DNA of 64,000 nucleotides from Lucinisca nassula (taxonomy: Eukaryota > Mollusca > Bivalvia > Lucinida > Lucinidae). Positions 22,137-33,423 of this stretch are shown here, piece by piece. Location: the NCBI GenBank assembly GCA_963580285.1, contig OY757023.1:86639108-86703107 (forward strand). Direction: 5' to 3'. The notes under the pieces were generated by a model. The model searched no databases, was not told the DNA's origin, and was given only the letters and a program-made list of their open reading frames with translations. Position 1 is the stretch's first letter. Every line of letters starts with the position of its first letter. Both the position numbers and the translations under genes were made by a program.

Positions 22137-23276
22137 CAAGAAATATCTTTAAAAAAAAAGATATGCGGCGTAGATTTAATTGGAAGGTTGTTTAGAAATA
22201 TGAGCTACAATAGTGACAATAACAGTTGTCTAGCTATGAACTGGTTTACTGTATTCAAACAATTCAGATGTCACGCGAGGTAAAATAGCTTTGCAGAGGG
22301 CGGTGTCCCGCCTGTTTGAGCTAAGGTCAATGTAAAAGGTCAAGGTTAAAAACATGACCTCATTTCATTTATGATCTCAAGTATATGCACAACAAATAAG
22401 AAAACTTTATCATTTACTGTTTTTGAACACAAATTCTAGGGTTAACATTTAGGGTTGTCGCCATGGTGAACGTAAACGCATAGACGGACGAACAAACGGA
22501 CGAGCAAGCAGACAAACGGACGGAAACTTGATCTTATGTGCACCGAACTAAAACTCAAATTACACTTATTCCTTTTCAAAATTAATATAACATTAATGAT
22601 ATTCGAAAATGTCTATTTTGTGTTAAAATGGAGGACATAAAGTATGCTGAAGACAAATGATACACTGCAACTTTTATTGGGCATATATTGTAAATTAAAC
22701 ATCTGTCAATTTGTAATGCGATTATTACATGTTTTTGTCATGCTTTATCTCTTTATTGGTTTCATTGGGCAACAGGGCTTGAGGTGTCATTTTATCTCAA
22801 TGTCGGGTAAAAGTTCCACAAACTTGGAAGCAACGTCTCCAAAATGACCTACACAGTGTTGATGGGAACGTTAAACCTAAAATCAAACAAACAATTCCTT
22901 TCGCAGAAAATTCTTCCTTTCGCGAAATGGTTCCTTTCGCTATATAGACCAACCACGTGAAATTAGGTCAAAATAGCTATTCACCGCAGCAGTTTCAGAA
23001 TTCACTAGAAACACAATTATACATATGACGTATGGTCATCAAAGGACAAGACGGTGAGCAAGCCGAAACTGTATATATTTTTCATTCATGTCTCACATAA
23101 AAAAATGAAACATTTCCTAGTTTAAAACTTCGGTAAACTGTCGTGTTTTTTTAGTAGATTTATTTATGCAAATCATTGACCAATGAAATGGTCATCTCCT
23201 TGGACATGTGGTTTTATTGACCAATGGAATAACGAAAAATGTAGGACAAAAGCAAAAACATAACGGCTACGCCGTA
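22137..23276 (-). mobile_element. HINE-2 copy 2, without HINE-1
   Basis: Inverted, closely similar copy of 201-2431 lacking the 1090-bp HINE-1, and so the empty site for it. On its own strand the 3' end is CTACGCCGCATATC, a hairpin, and TTCTTG|TTTG. The two copies form a 1.1-kb inverted repeat 20 kb apart. Confidence 0.7.
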
Positions 23277-23366
23277 AAAATGTCTGTGGCATTATTCTTT
23301 AAGGCACCCAATGATGTTGACGCTTTTGTCTGAAAGCCAGCGTTTGGCATTTCATTATTATTATTA

Positions 23367-23586
23367 TTTTTTTTTTTTTTGGTTTTGGTTTTACGACCCT
23401 TTCAAGATTATTTCACTCATATCGAGCCGATCGTTAATCAAAGGTGGGCGAAAACCGGAGTACCCGGAGAAAAACCAGCTGACCTTCCGTTGCAGAACAT
23501 GGCGTCTCACACGTGGCCCGAGCGAGGCTCAAACCTACAGTGGATCAAGAATCAGCGCTCTTAACCACTAGGCCACGGAGGCCCGT
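23367..23586 (-). mobile_element. SINE-2 inside the minisatellite
   Basis: Same body as 17483 (ATCGAGCCGATCGTTAATCA, GGAGTACCCGGAGAAAAACC) and tRNA-like head. The B-box region is altered (GAGGCTCAAACCTACAG). Confidence 0.8.
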
Positions 23587-24534
23587 TTCATTACATTATT
23601 TTGTAAGCCAGTCTGTGCTTCTGTAATTCTGTAAGCTAGACTAAGGCAATATAGAATTCTGCTGCATATGACATTATAGTATCATTCTGTAAGCTGCCTA
23701 TAACGTGATAGCATCATTCTATAATCTGTAAGCCAGTCCATGGCGTTATTGCAATATTCTGTGAGTCAGCCTGTGGTATTATAGCATAATTCTTCAAGCC
23801 AGTGAATGGCATTATATCAGTATTCTAAACTTCAACCTATGTCATTAAAGCTGTATTCCACAAAAGAACTAAGTTAGCCTTTTTCTGTAAGCCAGCCTAC
23901 GTAATTACATTATTCTGAAGCAGCCTATGTCAAAATATAAATCTGTAAGCCAGACTTAGGCGGTATAGTGTTCTACTGCATATGGCATTATAGCATTATT
24001 CTGTCAGCCAAACTACAGCATTTTTCTGTAAGCCAACAAATGGCCCATTAGCATCATGGTGTAGGTAAAATGTTCTTCTGTTTTCACGGGTACATTGTTT
24101 GCATGGACTATATTATATAATTATTCTGTAAGCCAACAAATGCATTTATTGCAGTATTATACATGCCAACCTACAATATATAACATTTAAGCTATATTCT
24201 ACAAAACAGCACATGTCACTATTCTATAAGCTGCCATATAAATGTTGAAGCATTGTCTGTAAGCCAGCCTTTGGCATGACATTATTCTATAAGCCAGCCT
24301 GTTATGTCATTATCTAATTTTGAAAGCCAGGCTAAGGCATTATAGCTAATTCAGGAAGCCAGACCAAGGCATTATAGTGCTTTACTGCATGACATTACAG
24401 CATTATTCTGTGAGCCAACCTGTAGCATTATTATGTAAGCCAACAAATGCATGATATCAATATTATGCAAGTTAAGGTTCTTCTCTATTCACTGTTACGT
24501 TCTTTTACATGAACTTTTTTATTTTTCTATAAAG

Positions 24535-24638
24535 ATTTACTTCCAGAAATAATTTCCTACAAATGGATGTTTATTATAAAGAACTACGGCATGAGAAGAT
24601 TGAGCAACAACCAGCCTATGGTGTTATAGCATTATTGT
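24535..24638 (+). CDS. DEG/ENaC channel, exon d (pre-TM2)
   Basis: This 104-nt exon has acceptor TTTTTCTATAAAG and donor GTATGT. It completes AG|A (Arg), then encodes FTSRNNFLQMDVYYKELRHE and KIEQQPAYGVIALL, ending one base into a Cys codon. The pattern N-x-L-x-x-x-V-Y-Y-x-E-L-x-x-E-x-I-x-Q-x-x-x-Y-x-x-x-x-L-L is the palm/TM2-entry segment of DEG/ENaC subunits and leads directly into C-DIGG of the next exon. The phase fits both neighbours. The last 31 bp are near-identical to the minisatellite that fills the preceding intron. Confidence 0.9.
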
Positions 24639-24670
24639 GTATGTTTTATTTCTTTACATTATCGACAATA

Positions 24671-24886
24671 CACAGTGAAATTCCTGTATTAAGACCACCA
24701 TTGGGGCTGTTCAAAAGTGGTCTTTAGGACCACTTTTGAATAGTCCCAAAGGTGGTTCCGGACCACAGGACATTTTGTGCAGAAAACACGAAGGAAAAAT
24801 AACTGCACCCTTCTGAATAAGTTTTTTAAGGCAAAATAAATCTTAATTTTAGGTGGTCTTAATAGCGGACTTTTACTGTTGTATAT
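24671..24886. mobile_element. Small palindromic TIR element
   Basis: ACAGTGAAATTCCTGTATTA at left and TTAATAGCGGACTTTTACTG at right are inverted. An inner palindrome TTCAAAAGTGGTCTTTAGG and its inverse follows the left end. It resembles a TA-target MITE. Confidence 0.55.
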
Positions 24887-25267
24887 GGACTATATCCTGA
24901 GGATACTTGTGTTATGGCATTTGCAAAGGTAATTTCGGCCAATTAAGCCTCATCAGATATTTTCCAAATACCGCAGTGGTACGGATGATCCCAAAGGACA
25001 AGAAAATATTACCCACATTATGATGACGGGCAAGAGACTTTTTACAGCTGCAACATATTCCGTTAACGTCAGCTGTGGTGAAGTTAAATATTTTTTTCTG
25101 TTCGGTAGAAAGGTAATCCATGACAACACAGAAATGAAGACTGTCTAATGGACAAGGTTTTTCTAGACCAGACTTGCTAGTATCGGTCAGTTAGGCCTCA
25201 TCAGTGACCCTCGGATATTTTCCAAATTCCGCAGTAGTATCAATAACCCCAAAGGTCTAGAAAATAT

Positions 25268-25571
25268 TGTTTGTTTGTTTGTTTGATTTGAGGTTTAACG
25301 TCCCCGTCAACACTGTAAATGTCATGGAGACGTTGCTTCCAATTTTGTGGGACTTTTACCCGACATTGAGGTGAAATGACATCTCAAGCCCTGTCGCCCA
25401 ATGAAACCAATAGAGTTTATTAGCATGGACGGTCCGCTTCGCACCGCGGTTCCTGGACAGGCTTAGATCCTCTAAGCGGTTTACCAGTACTAGTGTGCGG
25501 GCCGGATTCAGCTCTGCGTGGAAGCATCATGCAGCCCATATATTTCTTCAAGCCCCTATGGGCGGGGGCGA
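25268..25571 (-). mobile_element. SINE-3 with 13-bp target duplication
   Basis: GTCTAGAAAATAT flanks both sides (25255-25267 and 25572-25584), defining a full-length insertion. Confidence 0.85.
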
Positions 25572-25786
25572 GTCTAGAAAATATAACCCACACTATGATG
25601 AAGGGCAGGGAGACTTTTACGGCCGCCACACATACCCATAATACCAGCAGAAGTGAAGTTAAATATACTCTATGAAAATATTCCAGATTGTTGCTGTCTG
25701 CCAGGTTGAGCAGGTTGGTTTGCGTATTGACTTGTTAAAAAAAAACAAAGACAGCTTTTTTTTGTGATAGGGCTCATATAATTTAC

Positions 25787-26045
25787 CTTACGAAAACACG
25801 CCTATACAAATGCATTGTAAACTTTACCGCCAAAAAAAAAAAAAAATTAGGATAAAAAAATTGTGATATTTTTTTCTTATTTCTGCTCAAAATGTAGTTT
25901 GTGGGTACTCGTAAGGAGGCGGTTCTAACGAGTACCCAAAATCTAAATTTTAGAGTAGAAATAAGAAAAACAAGGTATACCCCTGTAAACCCCAGTTTAC
26001 TATATAAAAGTGGGGTCAAAATTATATAGGTGTGTTTTCGTGATG
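25787..26045. mobile_element. MITE-H type 1
   Basis: TTACGAAAACACGCCTATAC to TAGGTGTGTTTTCGTGATG. The hairpin (25890-25950) has lost part of its left arm. Confidence 0.75.
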
Positions 26046-26269
26046 AGCTGGTTAAAGGCAATAACTACAACTGATTGAACTTCCATTTCTACAAGTGAAA
26101 AAGTTTGGCAGTTCCTGTTTGCTTTCTAATTAACCCTAGTCATGTTGAATAAATCAATCTGCCACACCCATTTCTGACTATCAACCAGTCAAATCACTCG
26201 ATGTAATCTGATATTATGTATTCATTCAAATCAATTCATTGTGGTTGTCTCGAAGGTGGTTGTTCTCTT

Positions 26270-26610
26270 TGTGACAATCTCCGATATTTATGGCCATGTA
26301 AAATCAATTTAAGCCCCCCCCCCCCCCCCCCCGTGGATTTCGTTTCACTGACCGTTCCAAGGCGGTTCTTCTGTCGCGCTTTATTTTTGTGTTGGCTTGT
26401 CTTTGAGTTTGTGTATCGCTTGTGTTGATATGCTTTGGATAGTCTATTGGCCATTTTGTGGGAAAGTAACTGTCCTTTTGGCTTTCCGCTGGTGATATTT
26501 CCCTTGGGGTCTTGTTGTTTCATGTTTGTGTTTCTTTCCATTGATGTCTCTGATGGGAGCTGTGGGTTAATTGTATCGATTCCTGATCATTGCCTTCACT
26601 CCTATTTTTT
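26270..26610 (+). mobile_element. Family D repeat, 5' truncated
   Basis: It begins near ACAATCTCCGATATTTATGG and has a 19-C run (26314-26332) at the usual place after TTTAAG. Its last part is included in the LINE target duplication. Confidence 0.65.
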
Positions 26611-26633
26611 ATACTCCAAACATATATGTAGGT
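26566..26633. repeat. 68-bp LINE target duplication, left copy
   Basis: GTTAATTGTATCGATTCCTG through ACATATATGTAGGT is repeated at 29849-29941. It spans the end of a family D copy and the arm of a MITE-H hairpin. Confidence 0.85.
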
Positions 26634-27181
26634 ATATATATATCTTTATTTCCTCCAAATATGAAGAGTACATGAAACATGAACATTTAAAAAACAATAC
26701 AATACAAATACTATGAACACATATACAGCTATATACAAACTAGAGGTGACTACAATACGATCTCGATACCTCAACCACCGTTTGAGGTGTCAGGACTGTT
26801 TATAAATGTGCTATGTTGTCAGTGGGACTACAGAGCCACTGAAATTACTGAGTATTTTGGAATAATCAATGTTTTGCTGTGAAGCACAATAAATATCTAC
26901 CCTGCAATGCCGCAGTACACACTTACTCTTGGTCTCATCTACTCACCCAAAAATTCTGTGTACGACACAGAGCGATGTCACGCTGACCTCGGCTCTTTAA
27001 CTAGTCAGTGCAGAAGCCAACGGAACATCCACCGCGCCGCACCGTAAACATGCAAGATCCTTGCCGAAGATCCTTGCCGAAACGAAATGCAAGAAACGGG
27101 TGAGGGAGAATAAGAGATATACAATATGTAGGACGGTTCCAACGGACTGAATTTCCGTCCTGGAGTATAGGTCGTTATAGA

Positions 27182-27562
27182 ACTTATTATATAGAGTATC
27201 TTACACGAGCGCCCCTGCATTACTGAAATCATCAAAGAAGTTGAGGAAAAGGGACAAAATGCGATGCTTTGCCGAGCATTTTGTCTTTTCTCCAGGAGCT
27301 TAACAAACCCAATAATGCATAAGCACGACTGCAAAATTCTATGTATCATAAAATTATGACAATTAAAAAACAATTTTATTCAATATTGACAAAAATGTCA
27401 CTATTCCATCATTAGAAAAAGCGACGTCGCTCAGGACGTCATACATGTTACCCTACGGGCCGTATCTACCTAATTTTCATATTTAATCCACAAGTGGATT
27501 ATCGAATTTATTACATGGCGTTATTTCACTCTCAGACGCGACGTCATATGATAAAAATTATT
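27182..27562. mobile_element. Family F fold-back nested in the LINE
   Basis: It matches 17306-17930 without the SINE: arms around GATGCTTTGCCGAGCATTTT, then AGGACGTCATACATGTTACC and CACAAGTGGATTATCG. Confidence 0.7.
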
Positions 27563-27876
27563 ATACCATAGGACATCACTGTTGTTAAGTGGACAATGTT
27601 GTGTCGTAAAATGAAAGACCCCACATGTAAAATCGGATATCACATACATCCATAAGCCGCCAATCAGATTCTTCGAGTTACGACCATAAGATTCGATTTT
27701 AAACCGGTATATGATAAACATATTTTTACACTCGTGGTCGCCCCATATGAAATCCATTAAATTCGCAAATGCAAGTCCAATAAACCTCATATGAAATGAC
27801 CATTCATGTAACAGTCTTTATATGTATTAAAGCATTCATTTCATGGCTACAATAGCATACATGCAACAAATATGTA

Positions 27877-29848
27877 TCATATATGGACTACCAGTGGAAC
27901 ATATATCTTCGCCGTCGAAATCATAAATATCTTCATGAAGTCAGTGACATCCGCTTCTGTATCTAGAATTTCACGACAGCCAGAAAAAAGCAGGTCAATT
28001 TGCCTGTCCGGTTGGAATGCCATATATGTAACAAAGAAAGCTACACCGAACCGATCCAGCAATATTTTCCAAAAGGTGTCCCGAAAGTCATTCATCTTAT
28101 TACAGTGTAATAATATATGCTCAGAATGAGAAGTTATTATTCCAACACAAAAGCAACATCTTTGATACCATTTTCCAGAAAACAATCTCCCAAGCAAGTT
28201 GACAACTTTTTGCGCGTGTTTAAGATAATTTGGGAACATCTTACTTATTTTCCAAACAATATACTCTTTCTGTGCCGGTTCATGGATGCTACTGATGCGT
28301 TTGGTTAAAGCGGAATTCCGAACCCTTTCATGCCATGCCCTATCATTTACAGATCGTATTGCATCGCGTACCAGCCACTTCCATACCGTTTTTGAGGGAA
28401 ACGATCCCATTTCGGTATAAGTATTTAACCACTGTGTAAGGGAATATTTTACTAGGATTCGATATACATCTCGTATAAAGCCATTTTGTGAACTGACATT
28501 AGTGTCAAACTGCACGAGTCTGTGAAGGAAGATTTCTTTTGCTCTATACTCCGACGGGAGAGAACAGAGTTGCCACAAAAATATCAACTTGCGATAATCA
28601 ATTTCTGCCTCAATTATTTGGCAATTCAACAACGACATTGCAACATCAGTACTTGTACGTGTCAGGAGCGACTGCATAAACTTTACACAAAAGCGATGTG
28701 AAGTCTCTAGCATAGTCAAATGTTTTGGCATTAAGTTATCCCAAACTTCACATCCATATAAGGCTTTTGGCAGCACAATAGCCTTATACAGATGTTTAGA
28801 TGTAATTGGATTGAATCCTCCTTCATACAAGCCACAGTTAGACAAACTCATAAGAGTACTTTTCAGTTTGGCTGCTGCTGTCTTTACATTTAAATCAGAT
28901 GATAGATATTTATCGCAATATAACCCCAGATGCTTATATTGCATATCTTCTTCAATTTTGACACCACCTATTGCCCATATTCTAGAGGAATGAAGATAGT
29001 CTGATCGTGTTTCGTTAAATACGATAACGGAACATTTTGCTGGCTGATATTCATACCGCCATTGACAGGAATACTTGAAACAAATTTCCATCATGTGGTC
29101 CAATCCAGCTTTAGAATATGAAAGTAGCAGCATATCATCTGCAACTGCCGGGCTACCGCACTTTTCATCAAACAAACACATACCTAATCCAGATTTTTCA
29201 AGTTCCCAAAGAAGCCCATCAGTAAAAACCAAAAATAAGAAAGGGGATATAACTCCACCTTGCCTTGTGCCCTGCTGAACCGGGAACCAGCTAGACTTAC
29301 ATGAAAAAGTTTGAACACAGCTCTCCATTCCAGAGTATAGTTCAATAAGTGTTTTCAAAATAATTTTATCGATTCCACTATGAAGTAATTTGTAAAAAAG
29401 CCCATCATGCCAGACTTGATCGAAAGCTTTAATCACATCCAGAAAACCAGAGTATACTTTACTACCATTTTCACTTGCAAAATGTATAGATTCGCGGACT
29501 AGAAATGATGTCATTAGACAACCCATTTTCTTACGAAACCCCCCTTGCAAAGGGTGGATAGGCGGGTTAATACAGTCAAATAGCTGTATTCTCACCAACA
29601 GAATTCTTTCTAGTAATTTTAGAATAACGGATGACAGTGTGATAGCCCGGTAGTTGTCTGGATTGTCTTTCTTTTTGTTACCACCTTTGAATAAAGTTAT
29701 GATAACCCCTCGTTTCATTTCTTTCGGTGCATGTGACTGTTGCACATCTGCACTAAAAAACTTAGATAAAAGATCAAAAATAAAATAGCCCCCATAGTAA
29801 ATATGTTCATACATCAAGCCATCATTGCCACCTGCTTTGTTTCTAATT
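27877..29848 (-). CDS. LINE reverse transcriptase, intact but 5' truncated
   Basis: An open frame of about 655 element-encoded residues starts at NKAGGNDGLMYEHI, the first RT motif, and runs to a TAA at 27877. Visible motifs are PDNYRAITLSSVILKLLERI, FLDVIKAFDQVWHDGLFYKL, QGTRQGGVISPFLFLVFTDG, the catalytic box AVADDMLL and a C-terminal Cys/His cluster (CCFCVG-12 residues-H-4 residues-C). The endonuclease and ORF1 are absent. The ATG that could start this frame lies in the flanking target duplication, not in the element. It copied its own RNA by target-primed reverse transcription; this copy is dead on arrival. Clade not assigned. Confidence 0.85.
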
Positions 29849-29941
29849 GTTAATTGTATCGATTCCTGATCATTGCCTTCACTCCTATTCCTGATCATTG
29901 CCTTCACTCCTATTTTTTATACTCCAAACATATATGTAGGT
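29849..29941. repeat. LINE target duplication, right copy
   Basis: The same 68 bp as 26566-26633, plus an internal 25-bp tandem duplication (CCTGATCATTGCCTTCACTC + CTATT). A MITE-H right half follows to about 30078. Confidence 0.85.
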
Positions 29942-30118
29942 GAGAACCCTCTCATTTATTCCGTTGTAACAAGTACCCACTACTTCACTAGGAGCAGAAA
30001 AAAACAAAAATAATGTCTACCAATGTAAACCTAATGTTTCTCTATATAAAGTGGGTTTAGAGGGTGTTCATAACATGATAAAAATGTCACTTTTAAAGCC
30101 ATCATAGAAAGCATTGTG

Positions 30119-30315
30119 CGGCCCCCGCCCATCAGGGCTTGGGAAAATAGATGGGGGATCTAAGCCTGTCCAGACTAAGAGTTGCAAGAGTTGCCATGCT
30201 TGTAAACCCTGCTGGTTTCATAGGGATGGAATTTCATCTCAATGTCGCGTAAAAGTCCAATAAAACTGGAAGCAACGCAGTGTTAAACTTCAAATCATAC
30301 AAAAAACAAACAAAC
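30119..30315 (+). mobile_element. SINE-3, degenerate
   Basis: CGGCCCCCGCCCATCAGGGC, then several deletions, to AACTTCAAATC with A-rich tail. From here to 30627 I see only a short direct repeat (CAAAAGCTGCTTATATTTTT-like) and no gene. Confidence 0.65.
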
Positions 30316-30796
30316 AAAACATTGTCACATGGGTGGCTCAGTTGTTCAAAGCATCGCTAGCTTAACAAGTTTGTTAATGGTCAAAACGTTAACCGTTGTT
30401 GTAAGCAAAATATCTAAAACAGTGATATTTTTGCGGAAATAAAATGTGAGCAGCTTTTACATTTGCAAACGCTGCTTACATTTTTCAGCAAAAATACTAG
30501 TCTATTTGAATCATGAGTAAATTTTGCATTTCCAAAAGCTGCTTATATTTTTTTCAGCAAAAGTACTAATCTATTTGCCATATTAAATAATATTTTTGAC
30601 AATACGTTAGCTAATGACGTTAGTTTTGAACAAGGAAGTGTCTAGAGTGCCGGTACCGGCACCCTAGACTCTGAGGCTAAAGTGCAGGGTCCGGCACTCT
30701 AGACTCGGTGGCTAAAGTGACGGACCCGGCACTCTAGCCATTCCTTTGTGGGAAGACTAGAGTACCGGTAATACCCGGTAATACAATACTTGATAA

Positions 30797-31826
30797 CTAT
30801 AAACCGCCAGAGCGCATCATACTAAGAACGAATTAAAGAAAGAAAACATTTGACTGACATAATATCTAAAATCATCAACCATATTGGAGGAGAGAATGGT
30901 ACGTATACTAAGTATATCAACAACTGCAAAACCGCCTCAAGAGAGAATACGCCACGTGACTTTGAAACTGTGTATATCAACAACTGCTAAAAATTTGGAC
31001 ACTAGCAACTCGCAATGTTATGGTTATTATTTTTATTTTTGTTATTATTTTGCAAGTATTAGATACTAAATTGTGCGGGCTTTAAAACCACTGATGCATT
31101 TGGTAATTACGTTGATTGATAATATTGATCAATTCAATGAGTTCACTCCCCGGTTATTATGGTTTGTTTGTTTGAGGAGAAAACTGAAGTGTGTGATGTG
31201 CTGGCGGCGATTATGAAAGACAAAAGCATCTTTAAACTTTAAGATGTTTTTGAGGTCGTTCGACCGCTCAATCAGATAACAGGTTGTTTGTTGCACACCA
31301 TAATTATTTTCACATCCGCGACAAACACCGGTTTCAATGTCAATTATTGTTATGTACAAACAATAATATGGAAGATAATAGTGATAATAATAAATTTATT
31401 TCCAATTAACGTTATTGCATAATTTCTTTCCATGAAGACATTATAACAATGAGCCGCGTCGTGAGAAAACCGGTTAAATGCATATGCGAACAACAGAGGC
31501 GCAGATCAGCCTGGAGATCCGTGCAGTTCAAAGACTAACATACCATGTCAGAGAAATATCTCGATTTTAGGTGGTAGATGACGAAAATAACAAACAATTA
31601 ATATATTACCGGCACTTTAGCCAGTCCAATTTTAGCAGTTGATGATGTACACAGTTTCAAGATCATGTAAAGTATTCTCCATTCAGGCGGTTTTGCAGTT
31701 GTTAGTATACGTACTATGTCGAGTATTCTCTCCTCTAATTTATGGCTGATAGTTTTAGATATGTCAGGTTAATGTTTCCCTTCTTTAATTCGCCCTTAGT
31801 ATGATCCACTATGACGGATTATAGCC
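30797..31826. mobile_element. Inner TIR element with 210-bp arms
   Basis: 30797-31005 and 31606-31826 are inverted copies (AGGAGAGAATGGTACGTATA-type, CAACTGCAAAACCGCC, GAAACTGTGTATATCA). A short minus-strand ORF (31129-31359) has C-x-x-C-x8-10-C (GVCRGCENNY, QQTTCYLIE), vaguely zinc-finger-like. No transposase was recognised. Confidence 0.65.
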
Positions 31827-32215
31827 GGACAACCCCCCCCCCCCCCCCGGACAAAATCCCTCCCACTCATTTTTGTATAGGTGGACAAAACCCCTCCCAT
31901 GTTTTTTGCAAGGTGGACATAATCCCTCCCACTACTTTTTACAAGGCGGACAAAATCCCTCCCATGTTTTTTGCAAGGTGGACATAATCCCTCCCACTCT
32001 TTTTTACAAGGTGGACAAAATCCCTTCTGTAAATTTTGCAACTAGGACAAAACCCCTCCCGGATGACATCAGTTGGCTACTATTTTAGCACCTTTCTCAA
32101 GACTCAAATTGCACCAATAATTGCTTGTGGGATCCTCTTTCTTGCATTTAACATTTCCTACAATAGCAAGTTCTTCAAGTGAAAAATCCTATAAGACTGC
32201 ACAGCCACAATCGGC

Positions 32216-32770
32216 AAAGGACATTCGAGCGGATTGACAGGACATTCGAACGAAAATAAATGGACAATCGAGCGGCAAAAAAGTGGACAATCGAGCGAAA
32301 TGAAAAATAGGACATTAGAGCGGATAGCCTGTTTACCTGTGCCCCTTCCGTTAGCCAGATCAAAGATTGCTCGGTTCAAGAACAAGTCAACCTTAGCCTG
32401 TTGCCACCTACTCACCACGGGGAGGTGGGAGTAGGTCATGAGCAGGATTTGTTGTTTTAGACTAAAATCATAAAGCACTGAAGTGTGTTAAAACAACATG
32501 TATATACCAGCGTGGTAGACGTCTGCTCGGTACCCAGAGTCATTTAAACATCGGTACGGGCTCTGTATCTGTAGTCCAGGGTTCTGACATATTCCTTTCT
32601 AGTGATTTCTCCATCTGCATTTGTATAGGTGAACATTATTTACATGTCCAATTTACCTGTAATCTGTTGAATTATTTTCCGCTCGTTAGTCCATTTAAAA
32701 ACCGCTCGATTGTCCACTATGACCCTTTGATTTTCCGCTCGATTGTCCATCGCCCGCCACAATACATGGG
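32216..32770. mobile_element. Element with iterated GGACAATCGAGCGG ends, copy 1
   Basis: The left end has about five GGACATTCGAGCGGA-like units, and the right end about three in inverse (TTTTCCGCTCGATTGTCCAT). It is nested in 31830-33885. A larger inverted copy is at 38966-39860. Confidence 0.7.
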
Positions 32771-33179
32771 CATTTACCCTTTTTACCAGGCACACATGAT
32801 AAAGTAGGACATATTATGCATAGGCTCAATTTTTACAATTACAATAGAAAGACCAAGTCTTTGTCAACATTTTAATCAGGCACACAAACAAACATTATTT
32901 ATTAAATAATTGTTTGTGTCTAACAGCAATGATAACCATTTTACCATTTAAGTATAGAAGGAATATAAAGATAATTAAGTAAACTGTGAACAGTAATTTA
33001 GCAATTAGAAAAAATGATTGACATTAATTGCGCTCTGACAATTAGACAATTGCTTTTTAGCACATTTAAAATACAAACATCTTCAGCATGAATGGATAAG
33101 GCACTAATTAAACAAGAAATTAACACATACACATATACAGGCCACTGTTTGACAAAACCAATTTTTGAATCCAGCCAAA

Positions 33180-33423
33180 ACTCAGATGAATACCACCCAA
33201 CCCCACTTTATATAGAGAAAAATGGGGTTTACAGAGTATACATTATCTTTCTTATTTCTGCTCCAAGACAGATTGTGGGTACTCATTAGAACCGCCACAA
33301 TGAGGCCGTTCTAATGGGCACCGCACAATCGATGTTTGCAGTATAAATAATAAAATATCACCAATTTTCACTATAAAAGTAGTCATTTTGTTGATTATGT
33401 CACATGGGTGTGCTATCCTAATG
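33180..33423. mobile_element. MITE-H type 2
   Basis: It carries the CCACTTTATATAGAGAAAAA arm, a K1 hairpin (33265-33330) and the end GGGTGTGCTATCCTAATG. Confidence 0.65.

Larger units (their letters stand above)
18355..24480 (+). repeat. Interrupted 33-bp minisatellite related to exon d
   Basis: Degenerate units near AAGCCAGCCTATGGCATTAT + AGCATTATTCTGT occur at 18355-18660, 21166-21640, 22078-22136 and 23277-24480. Between them sit a Penelope-like remnant, two family D copies, a MITE-H, HINE-2 and SINE-2, so one old array has been broken up by insertions. The unit matches the last 31 bp or so of the exon ending at 24638 (CCAGCCTATGGTGTTATAGC + ATTATTGTGT). Units also contain CTGTAAG, a splice-donor-like word. 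Confidence 0.75.
26634..29848 (-). mobile_element. 5'-truncated LINE with long target duplication
   Basis: A 3.2-kb insertion lies between the 68-bp direct repeats. Its 5' end falls at the start of the reverse transcriptase domain, and the 3' end carries an AATAAAGATATATATATA tail. A family F element (27182-27562) is nested in the 3' part. Confidence 0.8.
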
